NCBI RefSeq assembly: GCF_000422805.1
Contig: NZ_AUGT01000027.1
Coordinates: forward strand, 1-64,000
DNA: 64,000 nt
Reading direction: 5' to 3'
Origin: Nocardioides halotolerans DSM 19273
Lineage (GTDB): Bacteria; Actinomycetota; Actinomycetes; Propionibacteriales; Nocardioidaceae
Both the position numbers and the translations under genes were made by a program. Under the pieces are notes generated by a model that saw only the letters and a program-made list of their open reading frames with translations, did not search any database and was not told the DNA's origin. This document shows positions 1-7,249 of the stretch, piece after piece (positions within the stretch are counted from its first letter, which is position 1; each line of letters begins with the position of its first letter).

Positions 1-14
1 CTAGGGCATGTCTC

Positions 15-560
15 CTAAGTCATCAGCCAGATGGTGATGGCGCGTAGGACGACGGCGCCTCGGTAGGTGACAGCGAGCTTGTCGTAGCGGGTGGCGATGC
101 CGCGCCATTGCTTGTGGTCGTTGAAGGAACGCTCGACCACGTTGCGGTCCTTGTACGTCATGGCGTTGAACGCCGGTGGCCTGCCGCCGGCCGAACCGCG
201 CCGCTTGCGGTGCCCGATCTGGTCGGAGGGTTGGGGGATCACCGCCTTGATTCCCCGGTTGCTCAGTGCCGTTCGGTTGCTGCGTGAGGAGTAGGCCTTG
301 TCACCGATGACCGCGACCGGTCGGGTGCGTGGCCGTCCGCGACCGAGCCGGCGCACGGCGAGCTGGGCCAGCAGCGGCTGCAGCATCGTGGAGTCGCCGG
401 CCTGCCCTGGGGTGAGTGCGATGACCAAGGGTCGGCCACGCCCGTCGACGAGCTGGTGGATCTTGGTCGACAAACCTCCACGGGAGCGTCCGATCGCATG
501 ATCGGGCGGCTCGTCCCACGGGTTTGTGTAACTCGATTCAGCCCCCTGTGCGGGCCGCGG
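15..560 (-). CDS. IS5-family transposase, C-terminal frame (orfB)
   Basis: This is the catalytic C-terminal half of the transposase. It is recognisable from EPPDHAIGRSRGGLSTKIH onward and carries the second catalytic Asp in VIGDKAY and the Glu in KDRNVVERSF. The open frame runs further upstream to 812, but the homologous part begins near 560, where it takes over from orfA. The offset between the frames equals a +1 shift at the G run next to the orfA stop. The upper coordinate is my estimate of the fusion point, not a start codon. Confidence 0.8.
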   Translation of the reverse strand, partial: PRPAQGAESSYTNPWDEPPDHAIGRSRGGLSTKIHQLVDGRGRPLVIALTPGQAGDSTMLQPLLAQLAVRRLGRGRPRTRPVAVIGDKAYSSRSNRTALSNRGIKAVIPQPSDQIGHRKRRGSAGGRPPAFNAMTYKDRNVVERSFNDHKQWRGIATRYDKLAVTYRGAVVLRAITIWLMT

Positions 561-951
561 CTCGTGCCGAACGTGCGGCGCGAGAGTCGCCGACGGGCTG
601 CTCGACCCGGCGGGTGTTGGTGGCGTGCTGGTGGGCGCGGTTGACCGTGGAGTCGACGCTGACCATCCAGTCGATGTCACCGCCTGCGTCGGCCTGGGCC
701 AGCAACCGGGCGTGGATCTTGTCCCAAGTGCCATCGATCGAGAACCGGTGGTGCCGCTTCCAGACCGTCTGCCACGGACCGAACGATTCAGGCAGGTCAC
801 GCCAAGCGACACCGGTACGGAACCGGTAGATCACTCCCTCGACCACCTGCCGGTGGTCGCGAAAGGGGCGTGACTTCACCCCGTCCGAACACGGCATCAA
901 CGGTGCGATCTGCTCCCATTGAGCGTCGCTGAGCAATCTCTGACGGGACAT
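538..951 (-). CDS. IS5-family transposase, N-terminal frame (orfA)
   Basis: This 137-residue frame starts at ATG 951 and carries the N-terminal part of an IS427-group transposase: the opening RQRLLSDAQWEQIAPL helix region, the conserved FRTGVAWRDLP segment and the first catalytic Asp in the motif VSVDSTV. It stops at 538-540 just after a run of five G on the coding strand. The remaining catalytic domain continues in the overlapping frame, so a full enzyme needs a ribosomal frameshift, which is common in this IS group, or the copy is disrupted. Confidence 0.85.
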   Translation of the reverse strand: MSRQRLLSDAQWEQIAPLMPCSDGVKSRPFRDHRQVVEGVIYRFRTGVAWRDLPESFGPWQTVWKRHHRFSIDGTWDKIHARLLAQADAGGDIDWMVSVDSTVNRAHQHATNTRRVEQPVGDSRAARSARAAARTGG

Positions 952-1096
952 GTCAGCAGCAAATCAGCCCCCCACGCCCGGACTAAGGAAACACGCCCTA
1001 GGGTTCACATTGAGCCCGCTCTGCTCGGTACGGCTGAGTTATCCGGACCAGGCTCCGAGCCGAGCAGGGTCCTGACCGTCTCCTGTCGCTGAGCGC

Positions 1097-2053
1097 GTGC
1101 CGCTGACCGCGCGCTGGTCGGTTGTCGGCATGACCGACCTCACCGCATCCGCCGCCCGCGACCTGACGGGGGAGTGGCGCCTTGCGCTCACCGCCGAGCG
1201 CAAGAGCCCCATGACCATCGCCCTCTACCTCGACGCCCTGAGCCGCTACCCAAATTGGGTTAAGACTCAGGACCTGCCGCCGATGCGGCGCACCAGCCTG
1301 CAGACCTGGATCACCGACATGCTCACCGCCGGCCGGTCACCCAGCACCGCGCGGATCCGACAGCAGGCCGTACGCCGGTACGCCGCATGGCTCACCGCCG
1401 TCGGACACCTCGACGCCGCGCCGTTCCAGGGCATGACGTCACCCAAGCTGGACCAGCCCGTAGTCGACCCGCTCACCGTCGCCCAGGTCCGCGCGCTGCT
1501 GGCGACTGCCAGCTCGATCCGGCAGCCCGACCCGGAGGCGCGGTCCCTGCGACACGTGCGGGACGAGGCGATCATCCGGCTGATGGCCGAGACCGGCATC
1601 CGGCTCAGCGAGGTCATCGCCCTCACCGCCCGCGACCTCGACCTGGACGCGGGCCTGGTCACCATCCAGCGCGGCAAGGACGGCCGCGGCCGCGTCATCC
1701 CGGTCGGCCCCGCCACCACCGCCGCGATCCGCACCTACCTCGCCGTCCGCCGGACGCAGCCGCACGCCGACCGCGAGGAACTCTGGCTCGGCGAACGCCG
1801 GTGCGGGCTCGCCGCCGACGCGCTCTACCGGTCCCTGCGCCGCCGCGCCGATCTGGCCGGCATCGCCGGGTTCCGCCCACACCGACTCCGGCACACCGCC
1901 GCCCACCGCTGGCTCGCCGCCGGCGGATCCGAGTCCGGCCTGATGGCCATGGCCGGCTGGACCCGCGTTGAGATGCTCATCCGCTACACCCGCGCCCACG
2001 CCGGTGAACGCGCCGCCACCGAGGCCCGACGCCTCGACCTGGGCAGCCTCTGA
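1097..2053 (+). CDS. Tyrosine recombinase (XerC/D-like integrase)
   Basis: A 318-residue site-specific recombinase. An N-terminal SAM-like core-binding domain (about 20-110) is followed by the catalytic domain. The active-site set is visible: Arg169 in GIRLSE, Lys194 in the beta-hairpin RGKDGRGR, H262-x-x-R265, Trp288 in the second His/Trp position and nucleophile Tyr297 in IRYT. The frame opens at GTG 1097; ATG 1130 is an equally good start and begins nearer the domain. It lies right beside the IS element and could serve this island or be a leftover of another mobile element, since it is far from the tRNA scar at 50.6 kb. Confidence 0.85.
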   Translation: MPLTARWSVVGMTDLTASAARDLTGEWRLALTAERKSPMTIALYLDALSRYPNWVKTQDLPPMRRTSLQTWITDMLTAGRSPSTARIRQQAVRRYAAWLTAVGHLDAAPFQGMTSPKLDQPVVDPLTVAQVRALLATASSIRQPDPEARSLRHVRDEAIIRLMAETGIRLSEVIALTARDLDLDAGLVTIQRGKDGRGRVIPVGPATTAAIRTYLAVRRTQPHADREELWLGERRCGLAADALYRSLRRRADLAGIAGFRPHRLRHTAAHRWLAAGGSESGLMAMAGWTRVEMLIRYTRAHAGERAATEARRLDLGSL

Positions 2054-2099
2054 CCACGGGCTAGAAGCGGGGGAGGGGCCTTGCCTTGGCGTTTGTGAC

Positions 2100-2127
2100 T
2101 TGACTGACTCGGTCGGTCAGTTATTGT
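2100..2127 (+). promoter_or_regulatory. Promoter with TetR-type dyad operator
   Basis: A -35-like TTGACT (2100-2105) and a -10-like TATTGT (2122-2127) are spaced by 16 bases. Between them is a perfect inverted repeat ACTGAC (2103-2108) and GTCAGT (2116-2121). Transcription would begin near GTG 2135, giving a leaderless message. A dyad covering the promoter of a tetR gene normally means autorepression. Confidence 0.55.
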
Positions 2128-2863
2128 GAGAACCGTGGCACGTAGCATTCCTCCAGACAGACTGCCCGCCGTCATCGACGCCGCGGTGGGCGTTTTCGTG
2201 ACCCACGGCTATCGGCGCACCCAGATGCAGGACATCGCGGACGTCCTCGGGCTGGCAAAGGGCACGCTCTACGGTTACGCCGCTGGCAAAGAGGCGCTGT
2301 TCGCCGCCGCCATTTGCTACGGGGACGGACTCGAAGCAATGCCGGACATTAGCGCTCTCCCAGTGCGCGCTCCCGCCGACGGCGAGCTCGCCGAGCTGGT
2401 GGCGGGGCGCCTGGCCGCCGAGGTCCCCGACCTGGCTCTCACCAAGGCGCTCGGGCGTCACCGTCTGCCGCGAACTCCCGACGAGGCCGCGGCCGAGCTT
2501 TCCGGCATCGTCGTCGACCTCTACGAGCGGCTGTCCCGTAACCGCGTCGCCATCAAGCTCGTCGACCGCTGTGCCCCCGAGCTGCCGGAGCTCGGCAAGG
2601 TCTGGTCCGACACTGGCCGCGGCGACCAGATGTCGGGCATGAAGGCCTACCTCGACAGCCGCCATCGGGCCGACCTGCTCGCGCTGCCCGGGCCGGTCGA
2701 CCTGGTCGCGCGCACGACAGTCGAACTGTGCGTGCTGTGGGGCGTGCACTGCCGCTTCGACCCCGCCCCACTCGCGTCGCCGTCGCCGTACGACGACACC
2801 ACCGTGGCGACCACCCTCGCCGCGATGATCACCCGCTCGATGAAACCAACCGGAGGTGCCTGA
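2126..2863 (+). CDS. TetR-family transcriptional regulator
   Basis: A one-component repressor of about 245 residues. The N-terminal TetR DNA-binding domain reads AVGVFVTHGYRRTQMQDIADVLGLAKGTLYGYAAGKEALF, with the helix-turn-helix around residues 30-55. The rest is a variable ligand-binding domain whose inducer cannot be read from sequence. The start could be GTG 2126 or GTG 2135; the promoter geometry favours 2135 (leaderless). The next gene starts inside its stop codon (TGATG), so the two are one operon and the methyltransferase is the likely regulated function. Confidence 0.85.
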   Translation: MRTVARSIPPDRLPAVIDAAVGVFVTHGYRRTQMQDIADVLGLAKGTLYGYAAGKEALFAAAICYGDGLEAMPDISALPVRAPADGELAELVAGRLAAEVPDLALTKALGRHRLPRTPDEAAAELSGIVVDLYERLSRNRVAIKLVDRCAPELPELGKVWSDTGRGDQMSGMKAYLDSRHRADLLALPGPVDLVARTTVELCVLWGVHCRFDPAPLASPSPYDDTTVATTLAAMITRSMKPTGGA

Positions 2864-3594
2864 TGCCCGTCCTTACCCGCCAATGCTCGCTCGACCGCAG
2901 ACCCTGGCCGCAACGAGCTCTCTCCATCGCCACCCGACCGCTGACTCGCTACCTCTCCGCGCAGGCCGCCCACCCGCACGGACTCGGCGGTCCACTGATC
3001 GGGCGGCTGTGGGTGAAGGAGACCGCGAAGACGAATGACGCCGCCCTCGAACTCCTCGCGCCTCGCCCAGGCGAGGACATCCTCGAGATCGGCTTCGGCC
3101 CCGGCCGCACCCTCGGTCTCCTTGTCGAGCGCGGCGCCCGCGTCACGGGCGTGGACGTCTCCGAGGAGATGGTCCGCCTGGCCGGGCGCCGCAACTCCGA
3201 GCCCGTCCGGACCGGCGTCCTGACGCTCCATCGAGGGGATGGGGTCACGCTCCCTCTCGATGACGACTCCCAAGACGCGGTGTTCGCGGTCCACAACCTC
3301 TACTTCTGGTCCAAGCCTGAGGCCACGATCGCGGAGATCGCCCGCGTCCTGCGTCCCGGTGGCCGAGTCCTCATGGTGTTCCGCGGGCGCGAACACCCAC
3401 TACCCAACCGGCTCGACCCGGAGGTCTACGCGGACGTCACCACCGACCAGTGCATTGCCTGGCTGGCCAGCGCCGGCCTCGAAGGTCAGTGTCACCACCC
3501 CGACGGCGCTCCCTCGGAGGTCTCCTTCGTGTTGGCGAGTGCTCACCGCGAGGCCTTCGCGACCCCGGACAGCACGCACGCTGGACAGGTGTGA
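2863..3594 (+). CDS. Class I SAM-dependent methyltransferase
   Basis: A 243-residue methyltransferase that starts at ATG 2863, overlapping the tetR stop and preceded by CGGAGG. The Rossmann-fold SAM site is clear: motif I DILEIGFGPGRTLG at about 71-84, the acidic residue of motif II in VTGVDVSEEM and motif IV in DAVFAVHNLYFW. The family resembles UbiE/Methyltransf_11 proteins, but the substrate is not predictable. Coupling to a TetR repressor suggests it modifies or detoxifies a small molecule (inference). Confidence 0.8.
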   Translation: MPVLTRQCSLDRRPWPQRALSIATRPLTRYLSAQAAHPHGLGGPLIGRLWVKETAKTNDAALELLAPRPGEDILEIGFGPGRTLGLLVERGARVTGVDVSEEMVRLAGRRNSEPVRTGVLTLHRGDGVTLPLDDDSQDAVFAVHNLYFWSKPEATIAEIARVLRPGGRVLMVFRGREHPLPNRLDPEVYADVTTDQCIAWLASAGLEGQCHHPDGAPSEVSFVLASAHREAFATPDSTHAGQV

Positions 3595-3633
3595 CGCGCG
3601 TTCGGCAATGGCTGACGTCAAGCCACGGACACC

Positions 3634-4239
3634 TCAGGGCCGGCGGGACAGCGTCACCCAGGTGAACGGCTGAACGGCGCCCCACGGTGTCGTGTGTTCG
3701 TCCCGTTCGCTCGATACGAGCTCGAAGTAGTCCGCGAACAGGGCGGCCAGCGAGTCGGCGTCGTGACGGGCGGTAGGGAGACCGGAGCACGCCGTGGGCC
3801 CGTCGGGGGCGAAGGTCCCCAGCACGACGACGCCACCCGCGCGGACCGCCCTGGCGGCGAGGTGGACATACGCGGTCTGCGCGGTCGGATCGGTGAGGAA
3901 GTGAAAGACGGCGCGGTCGTGCCACACGTCGTACGTCGTCTCTGGCTGCCATTCCAGGAGATCGGTGATGAGGTAGGTGGCACGATCATCGAGCCTGGCC
4001 TTCACCGACGCGACGGCGCTCGGGGCGACGTCGAGGACGGTGACGTCGTAGCCGCGCGTCAGGAGCTCGTCGGCGAGAGTGGACGCTCCCGCGCCGATGT
4101 CGATGACCCGCCTCGGGGCGGCAGTTGCGGGGATGGCTGCGGTGACGAGACGTACGGACGTCGCCGGCACTGCTTGGTACCAGCTGACGTCGTCGCGGCC
4201 CTTGGTCGCGTAGACCCGGTCCCAGTGCTCTTCGCTCAC
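3634..4239 (-). CDS. SAM-dependent methyltransferase (TehB/thiopurine-like)
   Basis: A methyltransferase of about 201 residues. It opens with EEHWDRVYATKGRDDVSWYQ, typical of small methyltransferases in the thiopurine/tellurite-resistance group, and has motif I VIDIGAGASTLADELL and DVTVLDVAPSA for adenosine binding. I chose GTG 4239 because GAGG lies about 8 bases upstream; the frame is open to a TTG at 4257. It converges on the preceding methyltransferase with only about 40 bases between them and is not part of an operon. Confidence 0.75.
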   Translation of the reverse strand: MSEEHWDRVYATKGRDDVSWYQAVPATSVRLVTAAIPATAAPRRVIDIGAGASTLADELLTRGYDVTVLDVAPSAVASVKARLDDRATYLITDLLEWQPETTYDVWHDRAVFHFLTDPTAQTAYVHLAARAVRAGGVVVLGTFAPDGPTACSGLPTARHDADSLAALFADYFELVSSERDEHTTPWGAVQPFTWVTLSRRP

Positions 4240-4340
4240 AACGCCATCCTCACCCAACGGCCTTCAAGCATGGCCACAGAACCTGCATGTCCATTGATGC
4301 AGGCGGCGCGGCAGGTCGGCCGGGTGGTCCCGGCGACGCG

Positions 4341-4350
4341 TTAGTGCTAA
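4341..4350. promoter_or_regulatory. Short dyad upstream of an arsR-type gene
   Basis: TTAG-TG-CTAA is a perfect inverted repeat lying 6 bases before the likely GTG start at 4356. ArsR-family autorepressors usually bind short AT-rich dyads in this place, so it is a candidate operator. No ribosome-binding site is visible, so the message may be leaderless. Confidence 0.4.
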
Positions 4351-4355
4351 CTTAC

Positions 4356-4682
4356 GTGTTCGTGGTGGCTTACCCGTTAGATGCATGGGCGTTGCTCGGT
4401 GATGCGAGCCGGCGCGGGATCATCGAGCGGCTTTCGCTAGGTCCCTGCACGGTGACAGAACTGGCAGCCGAGATGCCGATCAGCCGGCCAGCGGTCAGCC
4501 AGCACCTCAAGGTTCTCAAGGACGCCGGGATCGTCGACGACTTTCAGACGGGGCGTCACCGGGTCTACAGCATCGACGCGCAGCGGCTGGACCGGTATCG
4601 GCGGCAGCTCGAGCAGTTCTGGGCCGGGGCCCTGGGCAACTTGGCCGCCGGACCTCACGAGCAGGAAAGAGGAGCAGGGTGA
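4356..4682 (+). CDS. ArsR-family regulator (SdpR/autorepressor type)
   Basis: About 108 residues with a winged helix-turn-helix: LLGDASRRGIIERL, then CTVTELAAEMPISRPAVSQHLKVLKDAGIV and the wing RHRVYSID. There is no Cys pair of the metal-sensing ArsR types. GTG 4356, 4362 and 4365 are all possible starts; the domain begins at about 4371. The stop overlaps the GTG of the next gene. ArsR regulators of this subtype are typically paired with an AHSA1/SRPBCC protein, exactly as here. Confidence 0.8.
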   Translation: MFVVAYPLDAWALLGDASRRGIIERLSLGPCTVTELAAEMPISRPAVSQHLKVLKDAGIVDDFQTGRHRVYSIDAQRLDRYRRQLEQFWAGALGNLAAGPHEQERGAG

Positions 4683-5167
4683 GTGTGGAGTCCGACGGGA
4701 CAGTGCGGCACGAGGTCGTGGTCGGGTTGTCGCAGGAAGCGGCGTTCTGGAGGTTCACTGACCTGGATCGGATCAAGCCGCGCGAGCACAACATGCTGGC
4801 GGTTCCCATCGAGCGAACGGTCCTGGAGCAGCACGCCGGCGGCGACGTCTACGATCGCGGCGTCGATGGGACCATCTGCCGCTGGGGGCGCGTCCTAGCC
4901 TTCGACCCACCGCGGAGGCTTGCATTTACCTGGGATATCGGGCCGGACTGGCAGGTCGCCGCGGACCTGGCCCGAACGAGCGAGGTCGAGGTCACCTTCG
5001 AGGCCGAGGGAGAGGATCGTACCCGCGTCACCCTCGTGCACCGTGGCATCGAACGACACGGCAACGGCTGGGAGACCATGCAAGCCGGCGTCGACGCACC
5101 GGACGGATGGCCGCTCTACCTGGCCCGCTACCAGGCCCTCACCCAGGGAGCCGAGGAGTCCGCGTGA
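4679..5167 (+). CDS. SRPBCC (AHSA1-like) domain protein
   Basis: A 162-residue START-like protein with the helix-grip fold signature: N-terminal strands HEVVVGLSQEAAFWRFTD, a central ILAFDPPRRLAFTWDIG-type turn (here VLAFDPPRRLAFTW) and a C-terminal helix ending GWPLYLARYQAL. Members bind hydrophobic ligands; the specific ligand is unknown. GTG 4679 overlaps the arsR stop, and its own stop overlaps the next GTG, making a three-gene operon. Confidence 0.8.
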   Translation: MSVESDGTVRHEVVVGLSQEAAFWRFTDLDRIKPREHNMLAVPIERTVLEQHAGGDVYDRGVDGTICRWGRVLAFDPPRRLAFTWDIGPDWQVAADLARTSEVEVTFEAEGEDRTRVTLVHRGIERHGNGWETMQAGVDAPDGWPLYLARYQALTQGAEESA

Positions 5168-5802
5168 GCAAGCCCGACCTCATGGCGCTCGCCGAGGAAG
5201 AACGCACCGAGCTCCTGGCACTGCTGCGCACACTCACAGACACCCAGTGGAATGCGCCTTCGCTCTGCAGCCAATGGCGCGTCCGTGACGTCGCCACACA
5301 CGTCGTCAGCTACGACGAGCTGTCCAAGGCGACCCTCGCGGCCACCTTCCTCCGCGGCGCCCTACGTGTGAGTCGCGTCAACGACGTCGCCCTGAAGCGG
5401 TACGACGCCCTCGAACCCGACGACATCATCGACCTCGTCTCCCGCAACACACGCGGACTCACGTCAGGGTTCCGCGGCGGCATCGCGTTGACCGACGGCA
5501 CCATCCACCACCAAGACATCAGACGCGCTCTCGGCCTTGCACGCACCATCCCGACAAGCCGGCTCCCGGCCGTCCTCGACTTCGCACTCCAGGCCCCGAC
5601 GCTGCCCGCCAAGAAGCACGCCAAGAACCTGAGCCTGGTCGCGACAGACATCGACTGGAGCACCGGCGAGGGCCCCGAGATCATCGGCACCGCAGAAGCC
5701 CTCCTCATGTGTGTGGCCGGTCGCACACAGGCTCTGGATGAGCTGAGCGGCCCCGGGCTGGGGACGCTTCGCTCGCGCGTCGTCAGGACCCGCGCCTCCT
5801 AG
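5164..5802 (+). CDS. Maleylpyruvate isomerase-family (mycothiol-dependent type) protein
   Basis: A 212-residue protein of the DinB/MDMPI fold. The N-terminal segment LLALLRTLTDTQWNAPSLCSQWRVRDVATHVVSYDEL is the family hallmark, with His in the THVV metal-binding position, and a second His pair appears in TIHHQDIRRALG. Family members use mycothiol, a thiol restricted to actinobacteria. GTG 5164 overlaps the upstream stop, so it closes the ArsR-SRPBCC operon. The substrate is unknown. Confidence 0.75.
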   Translation: MSKPDLMALAEEERTELLALLRTLTDTQWNAPSLCSQWRVRDVATHVVSYDELSKATLAATFLRGALRVSRVNDVALKRYDALEPDDIIDLVSRNTRGLTSGFRGGIALTDGTIHHQDIRRALGLARTIPTSRLPAVLDFALQAPTLPAKKHAKNLSLVATDIDWSTGEGPEIIGTAEALLMCVAGRTQALDELSGPGLGTLRSRVVRTRAS

Positions 5803-6065
5803 GATTGTGTTGGAGGAGGCACGCCAGTGACGGATCCTCGGCGATCGACAGGCTGCTGACCCACGCGCTCCGCGACCTGGATCGGGTTCGTGTCGAGCAC
5901 CTGCGACCTCATCGGCTGTCCCGGGGGCACGGCCAGAGGTGAAGGCCCAGGGGCCACTAGACCGCTGGCGGGGTCGGACGCCACCGCGGCGACGGCGGCG
6001 GTGCGCACCGGACGGGTGGTGAGGAACCGGCGGGTGACCGGCACCGATGCCGTGCGGCCTTCCAT
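5799..6065 (-). CDS. Hypothetical protein, doubtful
   Basis: The 303 bases between 5803 and 6105 hold no gene that I recognise. The only candidate is an 88-residue leftward frame from ATG 6065, which begins with basic residues and is rich in Val, Pro and Ala, with no motif. It lies downstream of and in line with the small membrane protein genes that end at 6106, so it could be a poorly conserved last gene of that operon or a non-coding frame. Confidence 0.2.
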   Translation of the reverse strand: MEGRTASVPVTRRFLTTRPVRTAAVAAVASDPASGLVAPGPSPLAVPPGQPMRSQVLDTNPIQVAERVGQQPVDRRGSVTGVPPPTQS

Positions 6066-6105
6066 ATCGGCTCACATCCCTTGGGCGAGCGTGGACTGCG
6101 CTCGT

Positions 6106-6426
6106 CTACTTGGGGCCGTGGCCGCCGTGCCCACCGGGCATGGCGAACATCATGGCCGCCATCATCGCGGTGCACAGCAGCGCGGAGAAGATGATGCCGG
6201 AGCCAGCCACGCCGGTCAGAAAGAGCAGACCGGCGATGGCCAGCATCGGGATGCAGCAGACGATCATCATCCACCCGTGGCCACCGTGCGCTCCGTGGAC
6301 ACCTTCGTCGGTGCCAGGCTCGTGCCCGGCCTGGCGAGTCTGGGGGGTTGCCGAAGACTGCGTCGAGTACGGCCACTCCTGCGCAGCGCGCAGTGGGTCG
6401 TGGTCCATGCCGTTTGGGGTGCTCAT
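6106..6426 (-). CDS. Small His/Met-rich membrane protein of the copper block
   Basis: A 106-residue protein with a soluble N-terminus, a His/Gly cluster HGAHGGHGW near residue 51, two closely spaced hydrophobic segments (about 54-75 and 79-95) containing many Met residues and a vicinal Cys pair (IVCCIPM), and a C-terminal GGHGGHGPK. His/Met clusters next to membrane helices suggest copper binding at the membrane (inference). ATG 6426 overlaps the upstream stop by four bases and follows AAGG. I do not know a named family for it. Confidence 0.65.
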   Translation of the reverse strand: MSTPNGMDHDPLRAAQEWPYSTQSSATPQTRQAGHEPGTDEGVHGAHGGHGWMMIVCCIPMLAIAGLLFLTGVAGSGIIFSALLCTAMMAAMMFAMPGGHGGHGPK

Positions 6427-6668
6427 GATGTCCTTCCCTTCAGGGAGGCGGGCACGTGGCCCAGCTTGCTGTAGAGCGGGCAGTGGCCGAGGGCGCCGGT
6501 AACGACCAGGTCGAGGCCGGCCAGCACCAGTAGCAGTTCGAGGACGACGGCCAAGGTGGATGCGGCGCCGGCGAGCAACACCATTCCGGCCACGGCGCCG
6601 AGGCCGCCAATGGCGACGCGGGCGACGCGTTCCGTGGGGGTGATGTTGGTGCTCCAACGGTTACTCAT
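6423..6668 (-). CDS. DUF2892 (YgaP-type) membrane protein
   Basis: An 81-residue protein matching DUF2892: N-terminal RVARVAIGGLGAVAG, two transmembrane helices, and the conserved GALGHCPLYSKLG loop with one Cys. Such proteins often accompany rhodanese or thiol and metal resistance genes; the exact role is unknown. ATG 6668 follows TTGGAGGAAG. It is first in the pair and lies about 90 bases downstream of a copy of the TTCA-N3-AACCTTCA motif. Confidence 0.8.
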   Translation of the reverse strand: MSNRWSTNITPTERVARVAIGGLGAVAGMVLLAGAASTLAVVLELLLVLAGLDLVVTGALGHCPLYSKLGHVPASLKGRTS

Positions 6669-6754
6669 GACTTCCTCCAACTCCTGGTGGACCACTGAGG
6701 TACTGGTCCAATTCGAGGGTCTCGCCAGGGGGTAAAGGTACCGGCGTCGTCTGG

Positions 6755-6769
6755 TGAAGGTTCGCTGAA
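6755..6769 (-). promoter_or_regulatory. Putative response-regulator box, copy 1
   Basis: Read on the minus strand this is TTCAGCGAACCTTCA. Two TTCA half-sites occur in direct repeat with an 11-base period, the layout recognised by OmpR/PhoB-family regulators. It sits 87 bases upstream of the leftward DUF2892 gene. Identical or near-identical copies occur at 9144, 11146 and 13167. Confidence 0.55.
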
Positions 6770-6799
6770 GAAGCACGTGGCTCCAGAGCGATGGATGCC

Positions 6800-7249
6800 T
6801 CAGTCGTGGTGGCCTTCGTGGTCGGCAGGATCGGGGGTCTGCACGGGGGCGCGGTCCTGGTCCGGATCGTCGTTGCTGATGGCGGGGCCGATGACGAGGG
6901 CCGAGAGCGAGAACATCAGCGCGAATGCCCCCAATGCGAGGGCCGGTGCCTTCCACGAGGCGAAGCGCCGGTAGAGGCGTCGGAGCAGCGGTAGGGAGAA
7001 CACCAGTCCGACCACAGCGAACAGCACGTTGCCGGTCGCGCCTGTCACCAGTACCGCTCCTCCGAGGAGCCCGACGTGGTGCAGCAGGTGGGGGAGCAGG
7101 CCCATGATGCCGCCGACGAGGGCGGTCAGCGCGTTCCACACCGTCGCCAGGATGCGAGGGCGCTCGACGTCCGGTTCAGCCGTGGCGAGCGCCTCAGACC
7201 CGAAGGGCTCGTCAGCGGCGCCCGGGGCGGGCGGATCGGACATCGTCAT
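6800..7249 (-). CDS. Membrane protein co-transcribed with the multicopper oxidase
   Basis: A 149-residue protein with three predicted transmembrane segments, a conserved-looking GLLPHLLHHVG motif in the first and an acidic His-containing tail DHEGHHD. I do not recognise a family. ATG 7249 overlaps the stop of the multicopper oxidase (ATGA), so it is translated from the same message. The His residues suggest metal binding or a maturation role for the oxidase (inference). A further in-frame ATG lies at 7243. Confidence 0.6.
   Translation of the reverse strand: MTMSDPPAPGAADEPFGSEALATAEPDVERPRILATVWNALTALVGGIMGLLPHLLHHVGLLGGAVLVTGATGNVLFAVVGLVFSLPLLRRLYRRFASWKAPALALGAFALMFSLSALVIGPAISNDDPDQDRAPVQTPDPADHEGHHD

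Larger units (their letters stand above)
1..1001 (-). mobile_element. IS5-family (IS427-like) insertion sequence
   Basis: A complete insertion element of about 1.0 kb bounded by imperfect terminal inverted repeats at 1-21 and 981-1001, which match at 18 of 21 positions and begin CTAGGGC. It holds two overlapping leftward transposase reading frames, the layout usual for the IS427 group. The target duplication cannot be judged because the left end lies at the window edge. The DDE catalytic residues are all present across the two frames, so the copy may be active. Confidence 0.85.

Noticed and set aside
1..1001. IS transposase called as a pseudogene because of two frames
   Set aside because: Two overlapping frames are normal in the IS427 group, and the inverted repeats and DDE residues are intact.
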